Shown here piece by piece: positions 53,339 through 64,000 of a stretch of 64,000 bases of DNA. Position numbers and translations under genes: made by a program. The notes under the pieces were generated by a model. The model saw nothing but the letters and a program-made list of their open reading frames with translations. It made no database searches and was not told where the DNA came from. Source of the DNA: Hymenopus coronatus (lineage: Eukaryota > Arthropoda > Insecta > Mantodea > Hymenopodidae); assembly GCA_030762935.1 (NCBI GenBank), contig CM060899.1, forward strand, positions 65,894,501-65,958,500. The letters run 5' to 3'. The stretch's first letter is position 1, and each line of letters opens with the position of its first letter.

Positions 53339-54210
53339 TTTTTTACTTTCTCAATACGTACTATGTATATAATGTATAGAGAAGGTATTGTATTGCACCC
53401 AAAAATTCTATACTGAGATTTCACCGGAAATACATGTTTTGAGACCCCTGAGTCCAAAAAAAAGCATTTTATAAAAATGTCCGTGTGTGTCTGTCTGTGT
53501 GTCTGTGGGCAGCATAACTCAAAAATGAAAAGACCGTTAAAAATCAAACTTGGTATTTAAGTTTGGTATATTCCAAGGATGCGACACGAAGATTTTCAAG
53601 AAAATTCCCCCACCCCTAACTACCCTTTACATGTAAAATTTTTCGAAAATTTTGATCTAAAAAATAACTAAAGCTTTTAAATAAAATCCCGTATATTAAA
53701 GATATTTACATCCCAAATAAAATGTATATCTTTAATTTTCTGGGAATAGCCCCCTAAGACCTCTTTATTCTACATGAATTTTGGCAAATTTTGCTGAACT
53801 GCTAAACTTTAATAGATGGACAAATCCTTACTACAGAGGAAATGCAAATCTCACCAAAAGACACAATTTATGTCCTTTACATTTTTGTTGTAGAGGTAAC
53901 CGTTTCCAAGATATTCCTTGTTATTGACTTCAGTTGTGAAGTACTTATAATTTTCTTTAGTTCTAATCCCGGCCGAGCAAAGAAGTGATTTGCAATGACA
54001 ATCGCATAACGACAGCTTTTAAAACATTTGACTATCGATTTAGCCTAGTGTATTCCCTTATTTTCTTCCTACTTATAACGAACTAAGTAATAAGAACATT
54101 CTGCTAATGTTTATCTCGATTAGCAAAAGTGTAGACAGAAGGATAATCTTATGTAAGAAGTTTGAAGAAATGCTAGAGAAAATCATGTGAGTTAACACAT
54201 CTCGTCAATC
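53339..54210 (+). mobile_element. PQ element, full length, GGCCGAGCAAAGAAG variant
   Basis: P end TTTTTTACTTTCTCAATACG, Q end CATGTGAGTTAACACATC. The P half is of the common type, while the Q half carries the second variant (AAGAAGTGATTTGCAATGAC). Confidence 0.9.
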
Positions 54211-54302
54211 TAATAAATTCAGATCCATTATCTCAGAAAACACAGCATGTATCTGTCTTGGAGTCGTATATTTCGTGGAAGGCCTTCCAACATCAAAACA
54301 GC
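54211..54302. other. short unassigned spacer
   Basis: 92 bp with no recognised feature. Confidence 0.3.
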
Positions 54303-55143
54303 AAAAAAGATCTATGTGTTCCATTCGCATGACTTTCACTACATCCCTGCAAAAAATTATTGTTAAAAAGCTTATGCTAATATTTACTTCATGCAATCGA
54401 GAAAAAATAAGTAGAAATAGTTCTATTACTTGCTTCCTTGTAAGTAGAAGCGAAATAACGGAGTACCATAGGTTAAAGTGATAGTCAAAAGCTGGTTGCT
54501 ATGTGACTGAAGTTCATTTGTTTGTATGGACACGGGTTGACAAAATTCCTGTATGAGAAAAGTACAAGTTTTTCAAAGCTGAAACCAAAAACAAGGAATA
54601 TCTAAAAAATGATCAACTCTTGGGAAAAAAAATATATAACAAATTGTGAGTTTGAATGTGCTCTACATTTTTTGTGTGGTAAGTTTTTGTCTATCTCTTA
54701 CGGTTTAGCACCTATGCAGAATTCCTCAAGAATAAAGTAGTCTTCAGAGGTTATTCCCAGAAATTTCAAGAAATGCACTTTATTTGTCAGGTAAATATCT
54801 GTAATATACGATATTTTAATAAAAATCGTTAGAGTCATTTTTTAGAAAATCAAAAAAATGTCCATGTAAAGGATAATTGGGGTGGGGGATTTTCTTGAAA
54901 ATCTCCGTGTCGCATTCTTGGAAGACAGCAAACCTAAATACCAAATTTGGTTTTTAACGGACTTTTCGTTTTTGAGCTATATTGTCCAGACACACACACG
55001 GACCTTTTAGTAAAACTGCTTTTTTTTTATTCAGGAGGACCCAAAACATGTATTTCCGGTGAAATCTATGTGTCGATTTTTTGGGTAGAATACAATACCT
55101 TCTCTATACACAATGTACATAGTTTGTATGGAGAAATTAAAAA
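54303..55143 (-). mobile_element. PQ element, full length
   Basis: Q end GATCTATGTGTTCCATTCGC, P end TTGTATGGAGAAATTA. About 840 bp. Confidence 0.91.
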
Positions 55144-55540
55144 TGTGTATATGAACGTGGGGTTGATATTCGTTTGTTTGGGAGTTATTAAACAATTTGC
55201 CACTTTGTATAACACATTTTTGTTGCAACTTCATAGTTGGTAAGCTTGATAACTGAAAGCATAACGAATTTTATCAATGTATACAGTTAAAAGACAGTCT
55301 TATTTTGTGAATGTGTCGACTGGATTGAAAAGAGAGAAAACCGAGTTTCGTGCCATTATTTGAAGGGTTGAAATGCGTGCAAATCAAAACGAACTAGAAG
55401 TTTACGCTGTCTCTGCGCCACAGGGAGCAGAGATTATTGAATTTAAACGCACCGAAGACGAAGCGAGCTCCAAATAAGGTTACCTCACAGCAAACCGTTC
55501 ACAAAATCCATGATATTGTAATGACACCACCAAATAAAAA
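55144..55540. other. unassigned spacer
   Basis: About 400 bp of mixed composition (GCCACAGGGAGCAGAG near 55416). No gene recognised. Confidence 0.4.
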
Positions 55541-55778
55541 GTCCATTCTTATGACTTTCTCTACATCTCTGTAACAAATGATTGTTAAAAAGTTTATGTC
55601 TCTATTTGCTTCATACTAATCGAGAAAATTTTAGTAGAAATAGTCTTATTACTTGCTTCCTTGTAAGTAGAAGCGGGGGAAGACCGTAGGTTAAAAGGAT
55701 AGTCAAAAATAGTGGCTAAGTGACTGAAGTTTCTTTGTTTGTATGGATAGGAGTTAAATTCCGGTATGAGAAAATTAC
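55541..55778 (-). mobile_element. PQ element, Q third only
   Basis: A shortened Q end (GTCCATTCTTATGACTTTC) to CCGGTATGAGAAAATTAC, where a + copy starts at its hairpin. Confidence 0.82.
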
Positions 55779-56664
55779 ACGTACTATGCACATAGTGTAT
55801 AGAGAAGATCTTACACTCCACCCAAAGATTTGATACCGAGATTTCACCGGAAATACATGTTTTAGGGTCCCCTGTATAAAAAAAAGCATTTTCAGAAAAG
55901 GGTCCATGTGTGGGTGTGTGTTGTGTCCGTGTGCCTGTAAACACGATAACTCGAAAACGAAAAGTCCGTAAAATACCAAACTTGATATTTAAGTTTAGTG
56001 TCTTCTAGGGATGCGACACAAAGATTTTGAGAAAAATCCCCCCACTCCAAACTGCCCTTTATATGGAATTTTTTTTTTAAATTTTTGATTTTCTCAAAAA
56101 TGGCTCTAACGATTTTACTTAAAATATCATATATTAAAGATATTTACCTGACAAATAAAATGTATATCTTGAATTTTCTGGGAATAGACTCTGAAGACCT
56201 CTTCATTCTGGATGACTTTTATAAACACATCTATCAAACCGTAAGAGATAGACAAAAACTTATTACATAGATAATGTAAATCTCACCAAAACACACAAGT
56301 TATATCCTGTACATTTTTTGTAGAGATGACGGTTTTCGAAATATTCCGGTTTATTGATTTCAATTTTAAGCCACTTAAACATTCCTTAAACGGGAAGACA
56401 TTTTTCTCATTTCTCGTCTGTTTACTCTTAGCAAGCAAGATTGGAATTTCAATTGTTTCCATAGCGACCGGGTTTTCAAGGACGAGACTATCGCTTTAGC
56501 CTGTATTTTTTCTTATTTCCCTTCTACTTACAAGGAACCAAGTAATAAGGCTAATTTCTGCTAATTTTTATCTCAATTATCATGAATTAAATAGAAGAAT
56601 AAGCTTATTGAGAAGAATATGTCGCAGAGATGTAGAGAAAGGCATGTGAATGGAACATATCTAA
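55779..56664 (+). mobile_element. PQ element, outer P bases missing
   Basis: Starts inside the hairpin (ACGTACTATGCACATAG). The Q half is the variant with GGAAGACATTTTTCTC. Q end ATGTGAATGGAACATATC, abutting the next P end. Confidence 0.87.
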
Positions 56665-57485
56665 TTTTTACTTTCTCTATACGAACTATGTACATAGTGC
56701 ATAGAGAAAGTATTGCACCCCCCAAAAAAATTCGATACCGAAATTTCACCGGAAACATATGTTTTAGGGTCCCCTTTATCTAAAAAATGTATTTTCAGAA
56801 AAAGGTTCGTGTGTGTCCGTGTGTTAGTGTGTCCGTGAACACGATAACTCAAAAACGTAGAATCTTCCAGGGATGCGACACGAAGATTTTGAGAAAAATC
56901 TCCCCCACCCCAAACTACCCTTTACCTGGAACTTTTTTCGAAAATTTTGATTTTCTAAAAAATGGCTCTAACGATTTTGATTAGAATATCGTATATTAAA
57001 GATATTAACCCGACAAATGAAATGTGTATCTTGAATTTTCTGGGAATAGCCTCTGAAGACTACTTTATTCTGAGTGAATTTTCCGGAATTTTGTATACCT
57101 GCTAAACCGTAAGAGAAAGTCAAAAACTTACCACACAAAAAATATAGAGCACATCAAAACACACAATTTATGTTTTATACATTTTTTTCTTGGAGTTGAA
57201 CGTTTTTGAGATATTCCTTGTATTTGTTTTCAGGGTCGGAGATCTTAACTTTTCTCATACAGGAATTTGTCAACACATGTCCATAGAAACAAAGGAACTT
57301 CAGTCACATAGCAACCAGCTTTTGATTATCGCTTTAACCTATGCTACTCCCTTATTTCCTTTCTACTTACAAGTAAGAAGGTAATAAGACTGTTTGTGCT
57401 AATTTTTCTAGATTAGCATGAAGTAAATAGAAGTATAAGCTTTTTAAGAATACTTTGTTGCAGGGATATAGAGAAAATCATGTCA
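56665..57485 (+). mobile_element. PQ element with internal deletion
   Basis: P end ACTTTCTCTATACGAACTAT. AACTCAAAAACGTAGAATC marks loss of about 50 bp (the GTCGGTAAAATACCAAAC block). Q end eroded (GAAAATCATGTCAGTTATTG). The same deletion occurs in the copy at 61782. Confidence 0.9.
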
Positions 57486-57861
57486 GTTATTGAGTTATAA
57501 TTATATTTGCTGGACATAGATTTGTTTAGGCACATGAGTCGCCTCAAACAATTTCCAAAAGCAATTTATAGGAAGAGTTAAACATACAGACACAGGATGC
57601 TGTCAATAAAATGATAAATTGAAAATGTTTGGAAAATGTTTTCTGTCCACTCCACTGTTTTTGCTGTAGCAAATAAAAAACATACGCGCAATAGGTACAC
57701 TGTTAATCAATTGTTTTTTTCTTCCTTTTTTCAATATATATGTTGAGATACATGATGTACAGAGTCAATAACATGTATTTCACAACCAGTCTTCCAAACA
57801 GTCACCGGCTGTTAACAAATTCTGCTGTGTGTGTAAGGACTGTTTCTTCAGATTTAAAACA
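57486..57861. other. unassigned AT-rich spacer
   Basis: About 375 bp, no gene recognised. Confidence 0.4.
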
Positions 57862-58612
57862 AATCTGAAGTGTTATTGTTTAAAAGCTTATGTTTCTATT
57901 TGTTTCGTGCTAATCGAAAAAAAATTAGCAGGAATAGTCTTATTACTTGCTTTCTTGCAAGTAGAAGCGAAATAAGGGAGCACCATAGGTTAAAGTGAAA
58001 GCCAAAATTTGGTTGCTATTTGACTGAAGTTCCTTTGTATGTATGGGTAGGAGTTGAGAAATTCCTGTATAAGAAAAGTATGTTTTTAAAGATGAAACTA
58101 TACACAAGGAATATCTTAAAAACGATCAACTCCACGAATAAAATGCATATAATATAAATTGTGAGTTTTAGCGTGCTCTACAGTTTTTGTATGGTAAGTT
58201 TTTGTCCATCTCTTACGGTTTAGCAGTTATGTAAAGTTACGTAAAATTCATCCAGAGTAAAGTAGATTTTAGAGACTATTCCAAAAAAAATTCAAGCTAT
58301 ACATTTTATTAGTCAAAACTGTTACAGCGATTTTTGAGAAAATCAATATTTTCGAATTTTTTTCCATATAAAGGATAGTTTGGGGTGGGAGGATTTTTTG
58401 TGTCGCATACCTGGAAGATATTACACTTAATTACCAGTTTGGTATTTTACCGAGTTTTCGTTTTAAGTTATTGGTTCACGGACACACGGATGTTTTTCTG
58501 AAAATGCTTTTCTTATATATAAGGGCCCCTAAAACATATATTTCCGGGGAAATTTCGGTATCTAATTTTTGGGTGGAGTGAAAACTTCTCTGTACATTAC
58601 GTGTAGAGAAAG
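57862..58612 (-). mobile_element. PQ element with shortened Q end
   Basis: Q end AAATCTGAAGTGTTATTG jumps over about 40 bp of the usual terminal region. P end ATTACGTGTAGAGAAAGT with half of the hairpin lost. Confidence 0.87.
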
Positions 58613-58964
58613 TAATAACTATTATATAATTCGTGGGATTACTTCCTACTCAGAATATAAAACAGCAGTTTTACCACTTTATCATATTGTTCGTAAACTA
58701 TCACTATATATTCGGATAATATAGATGGAACATTATACATTAAAGATAAATATTCGAGGACTCCTCCCTTACTCTGTAATGAAGTTGGGGTACCGCCCCT
58801 GTATTCGAAAAGGGCGGGGTTATCTTTCTTTTGTCTCTCTCGTCTTTCAGTGTTCATTGCAAACGTGACAGTTCCCAGTGATAAATTAAATTAAGCAATC
58901 AAGACGCAAATGTTTTATGCAACGATTTCCTAGGTTGAACTCTTCAGTAAGGTACAACTGAAAA
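58613..58964. other. unassigned spacer
   Basis: About 350 bp. GC-richer GGGGTACCGCCCCTG near 58787 with a possible short hairpin. A minus 72-codon frame (58639-58857) has no recognised motif. Confidence 0.4.
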
Positions 58965-59122
58965 ATGCTGTTCATTGAAGTAGTTCGTCTTTTTCCGCCT
59001 TCTCTATGTTGTGTAGTGTGGGGTTATTTCAAGTGGATATATGCTGGTTACCCTGATAAGAGATAACCAAGCCCAGCTTTTGATTACAAATTACTTGAAA
59101 AAGGCTTATAGCACGACTAAAT
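58965..59122. repeat. duplicated block, copy 1 (partner at 60288)
   Basis: CCGCCTTCTCTATGTTGTGTAG and GGCTTATAGCACGACTAAAT recur in order in 60288-60455 at about 75-80% identity. Both copies end directly at the Q end of a - PQ element. Confidence 0.82.
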
Positions 59123-59450
59123 GCTTTTAAAAATCTGGTGTTCCATTCACATGCCTTTCTCTACATCTTTGTAACACATTATTGTTAATAAGCTTATTCT
59201 TCTATCCACTTCATGGTAACGAGATAAACATTAGCAGAAACACGCATTACTTATTACTTATAAGTAGAAGGGAAATAAGGGAATACGATAGGCTGAAACG
59301 ATAATCAACTCTTTTAAAAGCTGGTTACTATACGAATGGAATTCGTTTCTTTGCATTAACAGGAATTGACAAATTCCTGTATGTGAAGAGTTTTAAATAT
59401 TTTAAAACTGAAACCAAAAACAAGGAATATCTCGAATTCGGTCAAACTCC
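59123..59450 (-). mobile_element. PQ element, Q third, cut by the next copy
   Basis: Q end ATCTGGTGTTCCATTCAC, to TCAAACTCCCCCAAAAAC, where another Q end begins in the A-run. Confidence 0.83.
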
Positions 59451-60287
59451 CCCAAAAACAGTCAGATCTCTTCCATTCAAATGACTTTTGCTACATCTCT
59501 GCAACAAATTATTGTTAAAAAGCTTATGTTTCTATTTACTTCATACTAATTGAGAAAAATCAGCAAAAATAGTCTTATTACTTGCTTCCTTGTAAGTAGA
59601 AGCGAAATAAGTGGAGTAGCATAGGTGTAAAGTTGCTATGTGACTGAAGTTCCTTTGTTTGTATGGACAGGAGTTGACAAAACCCTGTACGAGAAAAGTA
59701 TACATTTTTAAAGATAAAAGCAATAACATGGAATATCTCACAAACGATCAACTCCAGGAAAAAATATATGCAACATAAATTGTGTGTTTCGACGTGATCT
59801 ACATATTTTGTGTAGTAAAATTTTCTCTATCTCTTACGGTTTACTAGATATGCAAACTCCTGCAAAATTCATCCAGAATAATGAGGTATTCAGAGGCTAC
59901 TTCCAGAAAATTCAAGACACTCATTTTATTTTTCGTGTGAATATCTTTATTATAAATTATTTTAATAAAAATCGTTGGAGTCTGAGAAAATCAAAATTTT
60001 AAAAATTATTTCCATATAGGAGACGGTAGTATTGGGTAGGGGGATCTTTCTAAAAATCCTCGTGTCTCAACCTTAGAAGTTACTAAACTTATACACCAAG
60101 TTTGGTAATTTAGCGAATTTTCGTTTCTGAGTTATCGTGGTCGGACACACGGACCTTTTTCAAAAATACATTTCTTGGACACAGGGGCTCCTAAAACGTC
60201 CATTTCTGGTGAAATCTGGTATTGAATTTTTAAGTATATTCACTATTCTCTACACACTGTAATAGTATGTGTAGAGAAAGTAAAAAG
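59451..60287 (-). mobile_element. PQ element, full length
   Basis: Q end CAGATCTCTTCCATTCAAATG, P end ATGTGTAGAGAAAGT with a shortened hairpin (ACACTGTAATAGTATG). About 835 bp. Confidence 0.9.
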
Positions 60288-60455
60288 TAGTTCATTATAG
60301 TAATTCGTGTTTATCCGCCTTCTCTTTGTTTTGTAGTTTGGATTTATTCTGAAGTACATAGATCTATGCTGATTGTCCTGATCGAGATAAATCAAGCCCG
60401 GATATTGATTACCAAAAGATTTCAAAAAGGCTTATAACACGACTAAATATTTTAA
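60288..60455. repeat. duplicated block, copy 2 (partner at 58965)
   Basis: TTTATCCGCCTTCTCTTTG to GGCTTATAACACGACTAAAT. Sits between a P end and a Q end of two - copies. Confidence 0.82.
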
Positions 60456-61078
60456 AAAAATATCTGATGTATTCCATTCACATGATTTTCTCTACATTTC
60501 TACAATATTATTGTTAAAAAAACTTATTCTTTTATTTATTTAAAGCTAATCCATATGCAATTAACAGAAGGGCCATATTGCTTGCTTCCTTGTAAGTAGA
60601 AGCGAAATAAGGGAATACCATAGGTTTAAGTGATATTCAAATGTTTTGAAAGCTGGTTGCTATGTGACTGAAGTTCCTTTGTTTGTATGGACAGGGCTTG
60701 ACAAATTCCCGTATGAGAAAAGTATAAACATTGTAAAGCTGAAACTAATAACAAGCAATATCTCAAAAACAGTCAAATTCACGAAACAAATAAATATATG
60801 CAGCATAAAATGTCTGTTTTAGCGAGATCTGCATTTTTTGTTAAGTTAGTCTCTTACGGTTTACCAGTTATACAAAATTCCGCAAAATTCATTCACAAAA
60901 AAGACATCTTCAGAGGCTATTCCCAGAAAAATGAAGTACACATATTATTTGTCATGTAAATATCTTAAATATAAGAGATTTTAATCAAAATTCTTAGAGC
61001 CATTTTTGAGAAATTTTAAATTTTCGAAATTGTTTCCACGTAATGGGCGATTGAGTGTGGGGGGGGACTTTCTTGAAA
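60456..61078 (-). mobile_element. PQ element, P third missing
   Basis: Q end ATCTGATGTATTCCATTCAC to GACTTTCTTGAAAATCTTGG, then the sequence flips into a + copy. Confidence 0.87.
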
Positions 61079-61781
61079 ATCTTGGCCTGCGAACAAAATC
61101 ACTCAAAAACGAAAAGTCGGTAAAATACAAAAATTGTATATAATTTTAGTAGCTTCCAGGAATGCTTTTAAGAAAACCCCCCCTACCCAAACTATCCTTT
61201 ACGTGGAAACATGTGCGAAAATTTTGATTTTATCAAAAATGGCTTTTTCGATTTTGATTAAAATACCGTATACTAAAAAGATTTAGACGACAAATAAAAT
61301 GTATATCTCGAATTTTCTGGGAATACCCTCTAAAGACCTCTTTTTTCCGGATACATTTTGTTGGATTTTGCATAACTAGCAAATTGTAAGAAACAAACAA
61401 AGCTTACTATACAAAAATGTAGGGTTCATCAAAACACACATTTTATATCCTTTGTGTTTTTGTTATGGAGGTAACCGATTTAGAGATATACATTGTTATT
61501 TGATTGAATTGTAAAGTACTTATACTTTTCTCAGACAGCAAGTGTGCACTTTCTTTTGCTCTACTCCTGGCCAAGCAAAGAAGCGATTTGCATTAACAAT
61601 TACATAACGATAGCTCTTAAAATTTTAGCCTAGTGTATTCCTTTATTTCCCTCCTACTTATAAGGAACTAAGTAATAAGAACATTCTGTTTGTTTATTTA
61701 GATTAGCAATGTGTACAAAGAAGAATTATCTTTTGTAAGAGCAACTACAGAAAGCCATGTGAGTGTAACTCATTAGTTTGA
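61079..61781 (+). mobile_element. PQ element, P arm missing, fold-back partner of 60456
   Basis: Begins ATCACTCAAAAACG. Q half of the GGCCAAGCAAAGAAGC variant. Q end CATGTGAGTGTAACTCATTAG. With 60456-61078 it forms a fold-back with two Q ends. Confidence 0.85.
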
Positions 61782-62623
61782 TTTTTACTTTCTCTATACG
61801 TACTATATACATAGTGTATGGAGAAGGTATTGCACTCCACCCAAAAATTGGGTACCGAAATTTCGCCGGAAATATATGTTTTAGGGTCTCCTTTATCTAA
61901 AAAATGTATTTTCAGAAAAAGTTCCGTGTGTGTCCGTGTCTCAGTGTGTCCGTGAACACGATAACTCAAAAACGTAGAATCTTCCAGGGATGCGACACGA
62001 AGATTTTGAGAAAAATCCCCCCCACCCCAAACTACCCTTTACATGGAACTTTTTTTGAAAATTTTGATTTTCTAAAAATTGGGTCTAACGATTTTGATTA
62101 AAATACCGTATATTTAAGATATTTACCTGACAAATAAAATGTTTATCTTGAATTTTCTGGGAATAGCCTCTGAAGACTGCTTTATTCTGGATGAATTTTA
62201 CGGAATTTTGCATAACTGCTAAACCATAAAAAATGGAGAAAAACATACTACACAAAAATGTAGAGCACATTAAAACACACAATTTATGTCATATATATAT
62301 ATATATATATATATTTCGTGAGGTTGATCGTTTTTGTGATATTCCTTGTTTTCGGTTTCAATATACTTTTCTCATACATAAATTTATCAACTCTTGTCTA
62401 TATAAACAAAGAAACTTCAGCCACATAGCAACCGGTTTTTGACTATCACTTTAACATATAGTATTTCCTTATTTCACTCCTACTTACAAGGAAGCAAGTA
62501 ATAAGACTATTTCTGCTAATTTTTTCTCGATTAGCATGAAGTAAATAGAAGCATAAGCTTTTTATCAATAATTTGTTGCAGAGATGTAGAGAAACTCATG
62601 TGAATAGAACACATCAGATTTTT
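61782..62623 (+). mobile_element. PQ element, full length with the 56665-type deletion and a TA tract
   Basis: P end ACTTTCTCTATACGTACTAT, the AACTCAAAAACGTAGAATC deletion shared with the copy at 56665, (TA)n at 62293-62313, Q end GAATAGAACACATCAGA. Shared deletions identify a subfamily derived from one master. Confidence 0.93.
62293..62313. repeat. (TA)n microsatellite inside PQ
   Basis: Replaces the T-run between TTATGTTATATAC and TTCGTGGAG. Confidence 0.9.
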
Positions 62624-62855
62624 AGAATGTATTTTTAACACAACTTTCTTTGCTTTCTGTTGTATGATCATTAATTTTGTTTCATATGCCGGAACCTATA
62701 TGCCAAAAGGAAAAATCTCATCTGCAAGGTCCAGACGATTCCTCAGTCTTCACTGCAGCCTATTCTCCTTTCTGTGGTAAACTTCCTCATTACTCTACCC
62801 AAAACCATCACAAATATAATTGGTGAAAGAATGCACCCTTGTTCAATTGTTTCAC
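62624..62855 (-). pseudogene. non-LTR reverse transcriptase scrap
   Basis: On the minus strand QGCILSPIIFVMVLGRVMRK matches the RT motif before the catalytic loop in RTE/CR1-type elements. About 40 codons later a decayed [F/L]ADE-like segment (LDLADEIF) stands in place of FADD. Stops interrupt it. A different lineage from the RT at 40946. Confidence 0.75.
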
Positions 62856-62918
62856 ATAGCAACCAGCTTTTAAACGATTTCACTGTCGTTTAGTATAGTG
62901 TACTTCCTTATCGAGCCG

Positions 62919-63257
62919 AACATTTGAGCCTCTCCCCTTGATGAGTTGTTCTGATTGGGTTGGACTCGACGTGGCAGTGGTCCCGATATCTATGGGTTAT
63001 TGGGTACATCTTGGCTTTTGCCTTGGTGGCCTCCGGTACTAGTCAGGAAAGCTAGCTGACTGTCGACCCGACCAAGGTTATAGGTAGTCTTCCCTACAGG
63101 GTTGACGCCCGTCCCGGCAAGTCCCCATGCCGGGGGGGGGGGCTTGTTAGTCTCAAGGTCTTCCCCTAACGGAAAGAGCCACGGGGTTGTAATGACCCCC
63201 TGTGGATCAAGAATAGAGAGCTTTGGCCCTGGGTAGCCATTTCAGCATAACTGTCCC
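62919..63257. mobile_element. GC-rich insert of unknown class, about 340 bp
   Basis: Sharp composition change against AT-rich flanks. It includes CCGATATCTATGGGTTATTGG, GTTGACGCCCGTCCCGGC and a G-run. PQ sequence resumes on both sides, so it is an insertion. No A/B boxes, coding motif or TIR recognised. It could be a SINE or the 5' region of a retrotransposon. Confidence 0.65.
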
Positions 63258-63324
63258 TTCTGCGTTTAAGGACATAAGTAATAAGATAATATATGCTAAT
63301 TTTTGCCTTAGCATTTGGTGGTGG

Positions 63325-63690
63325 TAGTAATAGTAGTAGTATTTTTTATTAAGTTTACAATAATACAATATTTGCTTCACACACTGGCATGGGTCGGGTG
63401 ACCGTACATGCTGTCTAAAAATACTTGTGTATAAAATGTTACTTACACATTATATATTTTATATCTCTTAACAACATTGGAAATACACACACACACACAT
63501 ACATATGCTCGCACGCTCCGCAACAGAACCACGGAACAATAAAAGAAAGAACACACTGATATCATACACAAACACACACACACACACACACAACTACACC
63601 ACATATTCACACACATAGATTACTCAAACACCAAAGAAGTCTATACAACATTTACACAAACATTTTTATCTCTTAGTGCACCAACTTCCA
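63325..63690 (-). mobile_element. probable non-LTR retrotransposon 3' UTR fragment
   Basis: TTTTTTATTAAGTTTACAAT, then CATGGGTCGGGTGACCGTAC resembles the 3' end region at 8773-8860 (CACGGGTCCACAGACCGTAC). CA-rich stretches follow at 63487-63500 and 63570-63591. Confidence 0.6.
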
Positions 63691-63778
63691 TTAAAGTAAA
63701 CATCAGAATAATCTTTTGTAAGAGTAGTTTGTTTACTGAACAGGTTGAGAAAGTTATGTGAATGGAACATCACACTTT

Positions 63779-64000
63779 TCTTAGATTTCCTCTGGCGCTA
63801 GGATAAACGTGGTCGCATCTTAAGATGGAAGAAAAAAAAATAATATGGGGAAATGAGAAATATTTGGTATTTCTTGAGCTGCGAAAGGAAGGAAATCGAT
63901 ATGAGTCTTGGAAGTAGGTCACGAAATTCTTACTTCCGTAGTTTGAGAAGTGCATACATTACAAGCCCTTGCGTGCTTCTACACCAGCCCGCTTCTCATT
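63779..64000. other. unassigned right-edge sequence
   Basis: About 220 bp of non-PQ DNA. A minus frame of 61 codons (63770-63955, HFSNYGSKNFVTYFQDSY...) has no recognised domain. Confidence 0.35.

Larger units (their letters stand above)
62856..63778 (+). mobile_element. PQ Q third with two inserts
   Basis: CACATAGCAACCAGCTTTTA to about 62918, then CGTTTAAGGACATAAGTAAT to 63324, then AACATCAGAATAATCTTTTG to a Q end ATGTGAATGGAACATCAC at 63774. The intervening pieces are non-PQ. Confidence 0.78.

Noticed and set aside
1..64000. PQ as a centromeric satellite
   Set aside because: Copies are in mixed orientation, separated by unrelated DNA, and have insertion-type junctions rather than head-to-tail tandem order.

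Overview
The window looks like intergenic DNA from a repeat-rich animal nuclear genome, most likely an arthropod. It is AT-rich, has no recognisable host gene, and carries tRNA-derived SINEs, mariner-type and Jockey/R1-type relics and many microsatellites. The arthropod call rests only on transposon family types and is tentative. No species-level call is possible.

By hand count about 60-65% of the 64 kb (roughly 41 kb) is one dispersed repeat family, called here the PQ element: some 70 segments from about 55 insertions, on both strands and deeply nested. A complete copy is about 820-900 bp. Orientation '+' means P end first. The P end is ACTTTCTCTAC, overlapping a hairpin built on the palindrome ACTATGTACATAGT. 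The Q end, read inward, begins TCTGATGTGTTCC. A 12-mer (ACTTTCTCTACA) lies in inverted orientation at both ends: outermost at P, about 22 nt inside at Q. An A-run sits about 115 bp from P and a GTCCGTGTGTGTC-type tract about 150 bp from P, and this tract has expanded into (CA)n microsatellites in several copies. Flanks are A or T homopolymers, and clean nested insertions (26122-27034, 12491-12747, 15704-16532) show the host copy resuming on the far side of the run. No transposase or Rep/helicase reading frame belongs to the family, so it is non-autonomous. The layout (no true terminal repeats, subterminal inverted repeats, one terminal hairpin, internal microsatellite, homopolymer target) recalls Helentron/DINE-1-like rolling-circle elements and the dipteran mini-me elements. 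This is an inference.

Other residents, left to right: a 347-bp tRNA-type SINE with 13-bp target duplications (293-639); a 43-bp tandem array with an inverted repeat in each monomer (1314-1513); a 5'-truncated non-LTR retrotransposon (8764-9895), with related pieces at 31668-31875, 48781-49647 and perhaps 63325-63690; a perfect 24-bp x4 tandem (20545-20640); a GA-rich tract (23553-23853); a TIR element of unknown class (27768-28247); SINEs of at least five families; an internally inverted mariner (30430-30835) and a mariner C-terminal fragment (31262-31506); a decayed reverse transcriptase (40946-42480, - strand) split by an 884-bp mariner-like deletion derivative with a TA duplication (41215-42098); a Jockey-like 3' fragment (45525-46272); and an RT scrap plus a GC-rich insert near the right edge.

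There is no operon-like cooperation between genes. The biology is a long history of transposon nesting. Most open frames of 60-170 codons lie in PQ copies and are best read as non-coding. The unusual signals are the density and self-targeting of PQ, its head-to-head and fold-back derivatives, and several short duplicated non-PQ blocks that sit beside PQ copies.
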